Part shown: one piece after another, positions 46,147 through 57,206 of the stretch | How the letters are laid out: each line of letters begins with the position of its first letter | How positions within the stretch are numbered: the stretch's first letter is position 1 | Origin: Curvularia sp. ZM96 | Taxonomy: Eukaryota > Ascomycota > Dothideomycetes > Pleosporales > Pleosporaceae | DNA: 64,000 bases | NCBI GenBank assembly: GCA_022457065.1 | Contig: JAJGBQ010000004.1 | Location: 3,782,001-3,846,000 of the forward strand | Reading direction: 5' to 3' | Position numbers and translations under genes: made by a program | Notes under the pieces: model-generated | Database searches by the model: none | Seen by the model: the letters and a program-made list of their open reading frames with translations, nothing else | What the model was told of the DNA's origin: nothing

Positions 46147-49100
46147 ATGGGCGACACCCTCCTGCGCGTCGCTCCCGGCGCCTCCCACGCCCTCCACGCT
46201 GTCCGCGACTCCGAGACAGCTGCCCCAGCTAACCTCCCCCACGCCCACCACCACCACCACCACCACCACCGACCCGCTCCTGTCGACTACACTCCTCCGG
46301 CCTCTCCGCAGCCTCAGGTCCCCTATGCTGCAACAAAGAGCTTCGGTGCACTCCGCTCCAAGCACCCAGCTCAGCTCCAAATGCACGTCGTAGCCACTCA
46401 GCCCCACGACCGCTCAGCCTACAGCCCAACCCCCGTCGACAGCCCGACGCTTGCTTCCCCCAAATTCTCCCAGCGCCAGCGAGCTCCGTCCCTGCTCCGC
46501 CATGCGGCTGTGCCTCCTTCCCGCCACCCTGCCCCGGTCCAACCCCCAATGTCCCCGACGGGTGCTCAGGCAATGGCACGCCAGGACAGTGCCCCTTGCT
46601 CGCCCGACCTGCGCACTATTTTCAACCCTCTGGCCAGCAATCCTGTCAACTCGGACGGCCCAACATGGAACTCGTCCAGCGAGGACCTTTCGGGGCCCCC
46701 TCTGCCGTCTTTCAGAGCCCGTGGAATGACTGGCCCCCAGCCCTCTTTTCAGCCTGCCCTGAGATCGGCAACATCCATACCCGACTATGCACAGTATCGT
46801 ACCACCGAGCGAGCCAACCTCTCAGGAACATACAAGCCTAACAGAGGCGTGCCCAACTGGTCTCACAACGACTACTATCCTCCCCCGGTTCGGCCTTTCC
46901 GAACCGAGGAGCCGCGCTCTAGTTTTCGGTCGGGATGGACACACGCGTCCTCGAGTCTGATCGAAACAAGCGGCACAGAGCGAAGCAGCATCGTCACTTC
47001 TCGTAGCTCCATTGCCAGCGACCTGCAAAGCGGTCACTATTCTAGAGAACAATCGAGAGATCGTCTGCGTGACCGAGACGAGTCGCCAGAAGCCATGTCA
47101 ACGTTGGATATTGCCAAGGAGGAGGAACAGTTGGATGCTGTCAGCGACGTACTCGACTCGTACTTTTACGACGAAGACGACGAGGAGCGCAGCCCTATCG
47201 TCGGGCCGGGTAGTGACTTCCGAAACCCTTCACCGGGCGGTCTCGATTCGGAACCACCTGAGCTGTCGCAAACGCCATCTCGTGACTTTGATTCGCTAGA
47301 TTCCTTTCAGTCCAACGAAAGCCTCAAGCGTTGGGATGACCAGGCCGCCTCCCATGGCGATGATTTGACAGAGAAGACCACGGAGAAGAAGCGACCACTG
47401 GCCATACGTACTAGGATCGAGTCGGATTCTGATGATGTGCACGATCCAGACGCAGCCGATCAGGAGGCGTTGCAAATGGAACACATGCACAAGGCCCAGG
47501 TCCCGTATACACCACGAACCATTCAAGCGGTAGTCCAGTTTCCGAAAAAGAGACTCTCCGCCGCGATGAAACGGTCTAGTGCGGACATGCCCCGTCGAGT
47601 ATCTGTTACGCTACAGGCTTTGTCACTCAGAACCACTGAAACCATGAACCCTGCAAGTACCAGCAACAAAGGTCACCGTTATTCGAAAAGTGCAACCTCA
47701 AGCCGTTCGCAGCTCGACAGCATTCGCCGCGAAATATCTGGACTTCCTCAACTGCCTTCTAGCAGGTCTCGACTCTCCCGTCAGGATTGGGCACACATCG
47801 AAGCCTACTCGAAGCGGCACAGCAAGAGACCCAGTCGCTCACGTACCTTTTCCTACGGCTCCAACTCTGGCAGCCCTGGACCGCAATCCCCGCCTATGCC
47901 AAGATCGCAGCAACTGCCCGAGCTTGACGAAGATGAGGCCATTCCCCGTCGCGCTTCGACCAGTGTGTACGACCGAAAGAGCGCACTACTTGATCTCGGC
48001 AAGATGGCGCAACTCGCTCCGACAAAAAGTAAACCAGACGCGCCACAAGATTCTGATATGTCGTCGGGGCGCCCAATCCCCGTGGTTATGCCCGGCCTGC
48101 GCAAGACCGTCACCCCAGTGGAAAGGGACCGTTATGGCTTCAAAAAGGCCTCTGAAAAGATCAATGTTCAAGAGTACAACGCTTGGGCTGCGAGATACGA
48201 AGAGCACATTTCACGTCGACGCGGCAAATGGATTGCTTTGATGACCAAGCAGGGCCTGCCAACCGACGAACCGACAAGATTCCCAGACATGTGCGAGAAG
48301 GTGAAGCGATATGCACGCAAGGGTTATCCTCCGGAGTGGCGAGGCGCCATGTGGTGGTTTTACTCTGGCGGCCAGCATATGATTACCCAGAAAGAAAACG
48401 TCGGCCTCTACAAGTCACTGGTAGCCCGTTTGCAACGCGATGAGCTCAACAAGGATGACAAGGATGCCATTGAGCGCGATCTCGACAGGACTTTCCCCGA
48501 CAACATTCACTTCCGTCCGGAGCCAGCGACTGATCTGCTGGACGGGGAATCTGACGAAGAGCCGGCGCTGATTCGCGACCTTCGCGAGGTCTTGTCATGC
48601 TTCGCTCTGAACAACCCTCACATCGGATACTGCCAATCGCTCAACTTCATTGCTGGTCTGTTGCTGCTCTTCCTCAAGCAGGACAAGGAAAAAGTCTTTA
48701 TCCTCTTGACCATTATCACACAAAACCATCTCCCAGGCGCACATGCTCGTAGCCTTGCAAACACCGAGGTCAACGTCCTCATGATGTTGATCAAGGATTA
48801 CCTACCCAAGGTCTGGGCCTCGATCAACGACACCGATCTTATCAATACAGGCGCTGGCTCTTTCGCCCACCCCAACTCCAAATTTCAACGCCAGCCTACC
48901 GTGGCTCTTTCATGTACGTCCTGGTTCATGAGCATCTTCGTGGGTGTACTACCCATTGAAACCGTCCTTCGTGTTTGGGATGCTTTTCTGTACGAGGGCC
49001 CGCGCGCCTTGTACCGCTACGCCCTCGCCATCTTTAAGCTCGGCGAACCAGAACTCAGAAAGTACCGTCCAGGCGACGGGGAGATTTTCATGGCCGTCCA

Positions 49101-49392
49101 GACACTACCCAGGCGCTGCCTCGACCCGAACATCTTGCACGATCTGGCATTCGTCAAGAAGGGTTTCGGCAATCTGTCACAGCAAGTCATTGACCAGAAA
49201 CGCATGTTCTGGCGCGAACAAAACATCATGGCTCACCAGAATTCTGTCAAGAACAACAACGGTCGCAGGCATCTTGCGCCTCAGATTGAGGAAGACGAAG
49301 ATGGTGATAGGGATAGCCTCCGGAAGGCCATGGGCATGAACGGCCTGCGCCGGCGTGCATCCCGCAAGTTCCGCAAAATGGGTATGAAGTGA
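46147..49392 (+). CDS. TBC-domain Rab GTPase-activating protein
   Basis: This is an intronless gene of 1081 aa. The first 650 residues are Ser/Pro/Arg-rich and probably disordered. They include a run of nine His at about 33-41, encoded mostly by CAC repeats, and acidic patches. The TBC domain spans about residues 720-985. It begins RKGYPPEWRGAMWWFYSGG, with the arginine-finger motif ERDLDRTFPDN (about 776-786) and the glutamine-finger motif GYCQSLN (about 826-832). SWFMSIFVGVLPIETVLRVWD follows. Both catalytic fingers are intact, so the protein should accelerate GTP hydrolysis by Rab proteins in membrane traffic. The domain resembles the yeast Msb3/Msb4 (Gyp3/Gyp4) group. The short C-terminal tail is basic. 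Confidence 0.93.
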   Translation: MGDTLLRVAPGASHALHAVRDSETAAPANLPHAHHHHHHHHRPAPVDYTPPASPQPQVPYAATKSFGALRSKHPAQLQMHVVATQPHDRSAYSPTPVDSPTLASPKFSQRQRAPSLLRHAAVPPSRHPAPVQPPMSPTGAQAMARQDSAPCSPDLRTIFNPLASNPVNSDGPTWNSSSEDLSGPPLPSFRARGMTGPQPSFQPALRSATSIPDYAQYRTTERANLSGTYKPNRGVPNWSHNDYYPPPVRPFRTEEPRSSFRSGWTHASSSLIETSGTERSSIVTSRSSIASDLQSGHYSREQSRDRLRDRDESPEAMSTLDIAKEEEQLDAVSDVLDSYFYDEDDEERSPIVGPGSDFRNPSPGGLDSEPPELSQTPSRDFDSLDSFQSNESLKRWDDQAASHGDDLTEKTTEKKRPLAIRTRIESDSDDVHDPDAADQEALQMEHMHKAQVPYTPRTIQAVVQFPKKRLSAAMKRSSADMPRRVSVTLQALSLRTTETMNPASTSNKGHRYSKSATSSRSQLDSIRREISGLPQLPSSRSRLSRQDWAHIEAYSKRHSKRPSRSRTFSYGSNSGSPGPQSPPMPRSQQLPELDEDEAIPRRASTSVYDRKSALLDLGKMAQLAPTKSKPDAPQDSDMSSGRPIPVVMPGLRKTVTPVERDRYGFKKASEKINVQEYNAWAARYEEHISRRRGKWIALMTKQGLPTDEPTRFPDMCEKVKRYARKGYPPEWRGAMWWFYSGGQHMITQKENVGLYKSLVARLQRDELNKDDKDAIERDLDRTFPDNIHFRPEPATDLLDGESDEEPALIRDLREVLSCFALNNPHIGYCQSLNFIAGLLLLFLKQDKEKVFILLTIITQNHLPGAHARSLANTEVNVLMMLIKDYLPKVWASINDTDLINTGAGSFAHPNSKFQRQPTVALSCTSWFMSIFVGVLPIETVLRVWDAFLYEGPRALYRYALAIFKLGEPELRKYRPGDGEIFMAVQTLPRRCLDPNILHDLAFVKKGFGNLSQQVIDQKRMFWREQNIMAHQNSVKNNNGRRHLAPQIEEDEDGDRDSLRKAMGMNGLRRRASRKFRKMGMK
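46237..46271 (+). repeat. CAC-rich trinucleotide tract encoding poly-His
   Basis: Near-perfect CAC/CCACCAC repeats in the TBC gene encode nine consecutive His within the disordered N-terminus. It is a candidate length-polymorphic site. Confidence 0.8.
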
Positions 49393-50096
49393 AGCAAGTC
49401 TTCATCCAACAACACACAAAAGTCGGCCTCATGGCAAGTCCCATGAAGGAATTTCCTTTGAACTTGCATGGCATATTTTGCAGCGTTTTCCTGCGTTTGG
49501 CGTAATACAAAAGGATACACACACAGAGAGGATAATGGGCCTTTGCGAAGAAGGCGCTGACTTTCCTTTCTTCTCTTTCTCGTTCCCTTGTACCATAATT
49601 ACGATATACCCTTTGCCTGGGCGTCTTTTTCTAACACCTTTTGTTTCTCTTTCTTTCTTTCCGACTGCGGTGGAAAAATGTAGAAGACTTTTCTTTCTTT
49701 GCTCTGTTTTTCTACTTTCCGGGGCATGTGTTCATAAACAAGCATATAGCATTGGCATAGCGAGACCTCTTTTTTCGATTCAACAGGGGGGACTGGAGAA
49801 AGTAGTGGTGGCTTTTAGGGGGATTGCTGGCATTTTTGTGTTTGGGTAGAATGATTACGATGTTATGACACTCATCAATATAAAATCATACCCTTGTTTT
49901 TGAACTTTGGATTGGAATTCGTTTTGTGTGAGTGTCTGTGTTGTTTTGGAATTAGACATGGTGATTGTGGATGTGGAGTGAAATGCTGTGACCAACGATA
50001 CAGCACCACTTGTCGGCTCTAGACTATCTGCTTACTCTGCTTCTACTCCAGCCAAAATGAATGAAGTAAAGGAAAGAGGAAAAGAGTATTAGATAA

Positions 50097-50101
<5 letters not shown>

Positions 50102-50145
<44 letters not shown>
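50102..50145. repeat. (TC)22 microsatellite
   Basis: An uninterrupted TC/CT dinucleotide tract of about 44 bp lies in non-coding DNA. Confidence 0.95.
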
Positions 50146-50149
<4 letters not shown>

Positions 50150-50328
50150 ACCCGTCGCCCTCTTTCCACTACTCCTACGCTCTCCACATCCGCCTTCCTC
50201 TCTATTCTTAACGCCCTCCCGGCGCCCATCGTACCATCCTTCTCATCTTGCCTTCTTTTTTTTCGTCCTTCAGCTACTCTCTACCTCCCCGCTTACCAAC
50301 TTACTTAGGGATTTCCAACGACCCGCCA

Positions 50329-50354
50329 GGTACGGTACAGTACGGTACGGTACG
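50329..50354. repeat. GGTAC pentamer repeats
   Basis: About five consecutive GGTAC units occur, one with a G-to-A change. Confidence 0.8.
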
Positions 50355-50672
50355 GACTATTGACGTGGGCTTACTGCTGGTGACAAGGGAACGGGGCTGA
50401 ATCCCGGGTGGGGCTAGTTTCTACACACGTCCATTACACTGAAACAAAGGCTTTGTGAGGGGGAGCTGAAGCCGAGGTTGAGGGCTTTGTGGTGGACCCC
50501 CGGGGGGGAGGGGGGCGCTGAGGCTGTGTGGGTAAAAGGAGAGAGAGAGAGCTGAGGCGAAAAAGGTGGTGCCGCGGACGGGGGAGAGTGGGGTCGGTTG
50601 GGGATTTGCTTTTTTTTTACAAAAAAAAGGAGGGAGGGAGAGGTTCGTATTCTGCGTATTCTTTCTTGGGTG

Positions 50673-50965
50673 GGTTTCTCGGGAGAACTAGTAAATCCTT
50701 TTTCTTTGCTTTTTTGAGGGGGTTGTAAGGATTATAGGGAGGAAGATTGACGGGTTGATTGGATCCCGTAGAGCTGGTGAGATCTAGGATAAGGATTGTG
50801 TTGGTTGGTTCTTTCAGACCGGTTTCTCGGGAGAACTAGTGATTTTGTTGCTTTTTTGGCTCTTATCTTAAAGGGCGGTAGTGGGGGGTTTGAGGGGTTG
50901 TAGTGGAAGATTGGCGGCTTGGTTGGATCCAGGATAGAGACTTGTGCTAGTTCTTCCAGCTGATT
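50673..50965. repeat. Tandem duplication, two units of about 148 bp
   Basis: GGTTTCTCGGGAGAACTAGT occurs exactly at 50673 and again at 50821. Each copy is followed at the same distance by related sequence (GGGTTGTA...GAAGATTG.CGG.TTG.TTGGATCC, then AGGATA...TTG.GTT.GTTCTT.CAG). The copies have diverged by substitutions and small gaps. Confidence 0.6.
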
Positions 50966-51130
50966 TAACTTTACGGATGCGTCATTGATGTTCTACGTGC
51001 AATCTAAGGCGATCTAGGTGTCTGTAGCCTGCAGCTTTTCGACGTAGGCATGTAGTAAGGTACGCTATGCGTAGACTTGCCGTCTTGCGTTCGCTGGGAT
51101 ACGTGTGCAGACAATCATCTGTCAGCCTGA

Positions 51131-51294
51131 CTCTCCCACAACTAGTAAACCCGGAAAACAAAACGAGGTCACCTACTCACAGAGACAAGTTATCAATGCA
51201 ACGCATGATAAGTAGCTGTGACAACTACAGCTATTTTCGAAAGTAGAGTAGGTTCGTAGGCCGCCGTCTTCCGGTTTCACCAGTTGCGGGAGAG
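51131..51294 (+). mobile_element. MITE-like element, copy B1 with both inverted repeats
   Basis: This 164-bp element starts CTCTCCCACAACTAGTAAAC. Its right end, read on the minus strand, starts CTCTCCCGCAACTGGTGAAA and continues CCGGAAGAC, so about 28 bp at each end are inverted repeats with few mismatches. It has one internal core (TGTGACAACTACAGCTATTT) at about 51211. No open reading frame is present, so it would depend on a transposase elsewhere. A target-site duplication cannot be fixed by eye. Confidence 0.7.
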
Positions 51295-51422
51295 CTTGAA
51301 GCGAGTTGTCGATCCTTCTTCTTCATGCAGGGGCAAAAATAATCCCGATGGGATCTTCATTCGAACACTATTGTCGTTTGTTATTGCGGCTATTCCCTCC
51401 CCGGGTTGCCGAAAGTTCGGAG

Positions 51423-51605
51423 CTCTCCCACAACTGGCCGCCTACAATTTCAAAAGTAGTTGTAGTTGTCACAGTTACTTATTGTTTACTGTGTTTTAGT
51501 ACTTAGTACTCTGCCTTTAGAAGTAGCTGTAGTTGGCACAGTTACTTATTATTCACTGCCTGACAACGTCGGTGAGCTCGTACGGATTTTCCGGTTTGTT
51601 TAGTT
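51423..51605 (-). mobile_element. MITE-like element, copy B2, inverted
   Basis: It begins CTCTCCCACAACTGGCCGCC on the plus strand, which is the right end of the family. It carries two inverted cores (GTTGTCACA ending 51473 and GTTGGCACA ending 51540, 67 bp apart) and fades after GGATTTTCCGGTTTGTTTAG, the other terminal repeat. It is in the opposite orientation to B1, 128 bp away. Confidence 0.6.
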
Positions 51606-51720
51606 ACCGAAAGTCCGCCCACAATTTCAAATGTAATTGTAGTTGCCACAGTTACTTGTTACTGCGTTGACAGCGACGGTGAGCTCGTACGGATATTCCG
51701 GTTTCTCCGGTTGTAGGGAG
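51606..51720 (-). mobile_element. MITE-like element, copy B3, inverted and truncated
   Basis: This directly follows B2. It starts inside the family (CGCCCACAATTTCAAATG), has a single inverted core (GTTGCCACA ending 51650), and ends GGATATTCCGGTTTCTCCGG then TTGTAGGGAG, the terminal repeat. It shares the 20-base block GGTGAGCTCGTACGGATWTT with B2. It ends 187 bp before the ATG of the thioesterase gene. Confidence 0.6.
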
Positions 51721-51906
51721 CGAGGTACCAATGCTGACTCGCTTTCGAGAATGTCATCGCCGTGAGCTTTGACAACCCCAACGTTTACACCTCGGCATCT
51801 TTCGCTAGGTATCACAATCGCGGATTCCGAACACCTGCCATCATGTCTGCAAATTACACAGATTACTCTGCTCTACCCCATTAGCTGCACAAACAACCGA
51901 GATTTC

Positions 51907-52547
51907 ATGATGGATGTCGTTACCCCCCGCATTGCCTCTATCCCTTGGGCCGCCGCTTTAATCAACGATCCTGATTGGACTCACGTCAACAGTTTCTCCC
52001 GCCAACCAAAAGCTTCAGGCGAGGACTCTTTTCTCGCAGAAACGCTCAAAACAGACCGCACAATACGGAACTATTTGGCTTTTCGACCGGTCAAAGAGGC
52101 GGAGGGCGAGATTCCGTTGCCAGAGATTAGGATCATCGTCGATATAGGGACAGGCGTCAATGGCCACCCTGAAATCGCTCACGGCGGCTTCTCAGCTCTT
52201 CTGCTAGACGAAGCCTGCGGTGCGGCTATCAATATGCACAGGGATATCAGAATGGAGCAGATGCAGAAGCGGGGTCAGACGTTTGATTACTTCCACTATT
52301 TCACTGCGTGTTCGTCATGATCCTGTCCTATAGTTGCCTCACACCCATAAGCTAATCAAGACTAGATTTGAATGTAACGTACAAGAAGCCGGTACCAACG
52401 CCTGGAGTATTTCTCTGTACTGTAAAGATTGAGCGGGAAGCAGGATCTGGCCGCAAGCTTTTCTTTCGTGCGACCCTCGGAGACGGCAACGGCACGGTAT
52501 ATACGATCGGCGAAGCGTTGTTTATCCGAGTCACAGGAAAGCTGTGA
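51907..52547 (+). CDS. HotDog-fold thioesterase (PaaI-like)
   Basis: The protein has 194 aa in two exons (51907-52309 and 52366-52547). The 56-nt intron has a GTTCGT donor, a GCTAATC branch point and an ACTAG acceptor; the in-frame junction reads HYFTA/YLNVTYKKPV. The motif GHPEIAHGGFSALLLDEACG (about 87-105) is the HGG active-site helix of 4HBT/PaaI-type acyl-CoA thioesterases. YLNVTYKKPVPTPG is the central beta strand that follows in fungal members. The substrate is unknown. The ATG at 51907 is preferred to the one at 51769 because the extra N-terminus is not conserved-looking and would run towards the MITE-like cluster. Confidence 0.86.
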
Positions 52548-54730
52548 GCAACGAATCTTGGTGCCGATTACGTATTCTGAATGCCATATTGTATTGACTC
52601 GAATATACTAGTAGTACCAACCTAGTCCTTGGGTCGACTCTATCTCCAGCTACATGCACGAATATGCACGAGGTTACCTCATTTCTTCTACTCCACAAGG
52701 TAACTAGGCTGATGGATCGTCCTGCAGCAAAGCGCCTCTCGCGTGGCAAGATGTCATAACAGTTACTCATCGATGGGGCTTCCTTTGTGCAACACGGCAG
52801 AGTGCAGCTTGAATTTTGACCAATATGTTTAGATATGAAGCTATACCCAGCACTTGAATCCACAACACCGAGCCCGCTCGCCGAGTACCATGCCCCACAG
52901 ATACTATGGGCATTGTAAAACTCCGTCGACGCAGAGACTAAGTGTATTCTGCGCGACGCTTCACTCAGGCTGCAACCAAGCCGACCGACCGACTTTGGCC
53001 GAGGTCACAAGTGGTGCAACTTACCTGACCGCTCCAATCGAAAACTAGTGCAACATGTACTTCAGATCCAAAGTCTGGTTCGGGGTCGAGTCAGTCGGTA
53101 CTCTTCAAACCTCTTTTGGCAGTTGGCAGGTCACATGAGATGGGAGGGTTGGGCTGCAACCCCATGACTGGACGTGATGGAATCCACTTGAGCAGTGAGC
53201 GATGCTCCCCCCAGGCCGTGTGATCTGCTGTTCTTGCATGACCCTTAGCCTAGGCTCTCTTGCTCCACAAGAATCTGGGGTACGTCGGTGAAAGCTGTTT
53301 GCGACATGTTCGGGGAAGAGGGAGCGAGGCGCTTGCAACGTTGCAATTTCCGGTGCACACAAGTCTTGTTGCAACTATTCGCCTCAGAACAGCAGCTGGG
53401 CCGGGCCTCTAATCTAACCACCATGCTTCGGAGACGAATCGATAGGGAAGCTGGGTGAACAAAGACTGTTTTATTTTTTACTCGCCTCGTCCAATGTGCT
53501 GCAAGAGTCCACGCGCCTGGTTTAGCCGGCATTAGCACCCGTCGCCAGTGTTTGTCGGCAGACATGCCTCTGAACAGGCAGGTCCAAAACGCACTCTTGC
53601 GGAGCCTTCCAAACTTCGACGTCGCGCGCACGTCTCACACGACACACACACAGGCTCTCTGGCCCGGTGCAGATGGACTCGGCACTGTCAAGAGGTGGAC
53701 TAGAAACCGGTAGGCTAACTTGACCACGCGCGTTGAGGCTTATGCTTCTGGAAGACATCATAGGGCAGCGCAGAGGCAGCGCCGGCCATGGTTCGCCCAC
53801 TAATGCTACTCCACGTCGTGGCGTGCCCGCCGAGGCAAACGGTCACCTTGGGAAATTAGACCCTCACCGCGCGCCAGCCAGTAGCAACGACATATCGACA
53901 TGTCTCGCAACGGCTAACGTACGTCACATGCTTTCGCTGGTGTTGCTTCATGACTAGGTAGCGCTCACGGAGTTAATTTGTGTAGGGCCGACCCGGTGAC
54001 CACTGCTCTTCTCGGCCTAGCCTACGATCCTGCTCTTTTCCTTCACCACCTCGATTTTATGCCTACCGGACGTCTAATCAGCGCCTCTCCAATGTTCTTG
54101 TCCGCAGCTTGGTATTTCGGATCCGCTGCTCTATGCAGATTAGACCGCGGACAAGTCCACCATGAGCAATCAAACTGAAGAATGCTGTTGCCCAAACAAG
54201 GCAGGGCAAATGATACACCTCCCTTGCGTTCCAAGATATGCAAGATGATTCTCCACAAGTCTAGTTTTTCTCTTCTTTTTTTGCTCTAAGGGGGGTGGAG
54301 AAGCTGAGATGTAACCGCCCTACCCCAGATTACGCCTGGACCGGACGGCTCTCCATGAGACAAGAAGCTAGACATGCGGTCACTCTTGACGGCTGCGTCC
54401 GTAGTCGCACACCAAGAGAGTAAACCATCAGAGCGTGTGACCTTTGACCGGGAACGAGTACGGAAGCCTTACTGGGTTTTTGCCTGTTCGTGATCTCCGG
54501 GGGCGTGCAAATCCCGGACCCACTTCAGTTATGGTACATGTCGCTTTTGTCATGAAGAGGTGGTCCGGGAGTGAATGTGGTAGGCAAAACCTATGCTTAA
54601 ATAGAGACCATCACCTGCCTTCTGAGACATTCCTATCCCTATTACGCTCGGTTCCTTTTGTACAAAGACCCCCCTTCTTCTATCCTCTTTGTTACTCAAT
54701 CGGAATCCTGCTCGACCATAGTTTGCGAGC
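52548..54730. other. Intergenic, 2.2 kb
   Basis: This is the 3' flank of the thioesterase and the promoter region of the GH55 gene. Open frames up to 128 codons lack domains. A TATA-like CTTAAATAGAG lies at 54596-54606. No repeat family was seen. Confidence 0.5.
54596..54606 (+). promoter_or_regulatory. TATA-like element of the GH55 gene
   Basis: CTTAAATAGAG lies about 125 bp upstream of the ATG and is followed by a pyrimidine-rich stretch, the usual layout of a fungal core promoter. Confidence 0.35.
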
Positions 54731-57206
54731 ATGCGTTTTTCTTCTTTGCTCGCCTGCCTGGGGGCACTCAGCCAGGCTGTTGCTCTACGTATGAACTCGT
54801 CTTTTCTCTTGCAGTTTCATATTACTGATACTATATAGCTCGAGGCCTTCAATCCCGTTATGACAATACCACTCAATCTGGAGAAGTCAATGCCACTGAC
54901 GCCTCTGGTTTCGCTGCTATAACAGATGGCTACTGGCTCAATGACCTGTCCGGCAAAGGCAGAGCGCCGTTCAATAGCAACCCTAACTACAAGGTCTTCC
55001 GTAATGTAAAAGATTACGGAGCCAAAGGTAAGCGGTCTTTGTTCTGGTGTCGAATCTACAACTGACGGGTTCTGCAGGTGACGGTGTCACTGATGATTCC
55101 GATGCCTTTAACCGTGCCATTTCAGATGGCAACCGCTGCGGGCCTTGGGTGTGCGACTCATCAACTGACAGCCCAGCTGTGGTCTATGTGCCCTCTGGAA
55201 CCTATCTTATCAACAAGCCCATCATCTTCTACTACATGACACAGCTCATCGGTAACCCCCGTGCACTCCCCACCCTCAAGGCTGCATCTACCCTCCAGGC
55301 TCTTGCCCTTATCGACGCAAGCCCCTACAGCAACGAAAGTGGTGAGCCTGGCTGGATCTCGACCAACCTGTTCATGCGCCAGATTCGCAACCTGATCATT
55401 GATGGCACTGCTGTTGCACCCACGTCAGGATTCCAGGCTATCCATTGGCCCGCCTCGCAAGCCACGACGATCCAAAATGTCAAGATCCGCATGACGCAGG
55501 CATCCAACTCTGTCCACGCTGGTATCTTTGTCGAAAACGGCTCGGGTGGTCATATGGCCGACCTCGACATCACTGGTGGTCTATATGGCTTGAACATTGG
55601 CAATCAGCAGTTCACCATGCGCAACATCAAGATCTCCAAGGCCGTCGTTGGTATCTCGCAAATCTGGAACTGGGGCTGGCTGTACTCTGGCCTCCAGATC
55701 AGCGACTGCGGCACTGCCTTTTCCATGGGCAACGGTGGCTCTGCCGGCAAGCTCGAGGTTGGATCTGCTGTCATCATTGACTCTGAGATCACCAACTGCC
55801 AAAAGTTTGTCGACTCGGCGTGGACACAAAACACCAACCCTACTGGTGCTGGCCAGCTTGTCCTTGAGAACATCAAGCTCAGCAACGTCCCCAACGCCGT
55901 TGTCAGCAACGGTGCCACCGTCCTCGCAGGAGGCTCGCTTACCATCCAAACCTGGGGCCAGGGCATCAAGTCCGCACCCAACCTGTCTGGTCCCACCAAG
56001 TTCCAGGGCGCCATCAGCGGTGCCACACGCCCCAGTAGTCTTCTTTCAAACGGCAAGTACTACTCCAAGTCTAAGCCACAGTACGAGACCCTCAGCACCT
56101 CCGACTTCTTGAGTGCCCGCAGCATGGGTGCAACCGGTGATGGTGTCACCGACGACACGCGTGCCGTCCAGGCTGCCATTACACAGGCCAAAGCCCAGGG
56201 CAAGGTTCTCTTCTTTGAGCACGGTGTCTACAAGGTCACCAACACCATTACCGTTCCAGGCGGATCCCGCATGGTCGGTGAGACGTTCTCCGCCATCATG
56301 GGCTCAGGCACCACATTCCGCGACCAGGCCAACCCCGTCCCCATTGTCCAAATTGGCACGCCCGGCGAATCTGGCAGCATCGAGTGGTCCGACATGATTG
56401 TGCAGACTCAAGGTGCTACTCCCGGAGCCATTGTCATCGAGTACAACCTCAACACCTCCCCCGGCTCCGGTCTCTGGGACGTCCACACCCGTATCGGCGG
56501 CGCAAAGGGCACAAACCTTCAAGTCGCCCAATGTCCCGCCATCCTCGGCCAAGTCAACAACGGCTGCCTTTCCGCACACACCAACGTGCACGTCACCAAG
56601 GGAGCCAACGGCGCCTACTTTGAGAACAACTGGTTCTGGACCGCCGACCACGACCTCGACGACCCCAACTCGACCCGCATCAACATCTACACGGGCCGCG
56701 GCTTGCACATTGAATCCGAGAACGTCTGGCTCTGGGCCAGCGGCGTCGAGCACCACACCATGTACCAGTACCAATTCAACAACGCAAAGAACATCTTCGG
56801 CGGCTACATGCAGACCGAAACCCCTTACTTCCAGCCCACGCCCAACGCACCCTCCCCATACATCTCTTCCTCGCGCTACTCAGACCCCACATACACCAGC
56901 TCCATGACCTCAGCCTGGGGCCTGCGCCTCCTCGACGCCACCAATGTCATGATCTACGGTGGCGGCCTCTACTCCTTCTTCAACAACTACAGCGTCGATT
57001 GCTCGTCGCCGACTGCCGCCAACGGCTTCCGCAACTGCCAGACGCGCATCCTTAGCATCGAGGGAACGAGCAGCATCCAGGCGTTTGGATTTAGCGAGGT
57101 GGGCGTCGAGTACATGGTTACTGCGGGCGGCCAGGATAAGGTCAGCTGGAAGGATACACTAAGTGTGTACCCGACTACCATTGGGTATTTGAGCTATGGA
57201 TTTTAG
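54731..57206 (+). CDS. Secreted exo-beta-1,3-glucanase, GH55 family
   Basis: The protein has 791 aa in three exons: 54731-54788, 54839-55027 and 55078-57206. Both introns are 50 nt. A signal peptide is clear (MRFSSLLACLGALSQAVA). The enzyme releases glucose from beta-1,3-glucan in cell walls or callose outside the cell. GH55 proteins have two pectate-lyase-like beta-helix repeats, and each repeat's start is visible: YGAKGDGVTDDSDAFNRAI (about 79) and MGATGDGVTDDTRAVQAAI (about 433). Further family blocks are YYMTQLIGNPRALPTLKA, GGHMADLDITGGLYGLNIGNQQFTMRNIKIS and NWFWTADHDLDD. The length matches fungal members. It may act in wall remodelling, mycoparasitism or plant interaction; the sequence does not decide. 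Confidence 0.94.

Larger units (their letters stand above)
49393..51130. other. Gene-free flank with simple repeats
   Basis: This is T-rich 3' flank of the TBC gene, then repeats: a long (TC)n tract at 50102-50145, GGTAC-type pentamer repeats at about 50329-50354, purine runs near 50500-50640, and a tandem duplication at 50673-50965. No gene was seen. Confidence 0.55.

Noticed and set aside
45182..46393. 403-codon open frame overlapping the TBC gene start
   Set aside because: Out of frame with the TBC protein over the overlap and of low-complexity composition; a by-product of GC-rich sequence.
51131..51720. Cluster considered as an LTR fragment or satellite
   Set aside because: Copy B1 has clear inverted ends and copies occur singly at two other sites, which fits a TIR element better than direct LTRs or a tandem satellite.
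53105..53800. Minus-strand frames of 89-128 codons upstream of the GH55 gene
   Set aside because: Overlapping frames, no domain and no splice model that closes.
55581..56774. Open frames antisense to and out of frame within the GH55 gene
   Set aside because: They are explained by codon bias of the GH55 coding sequence; no independent signals.
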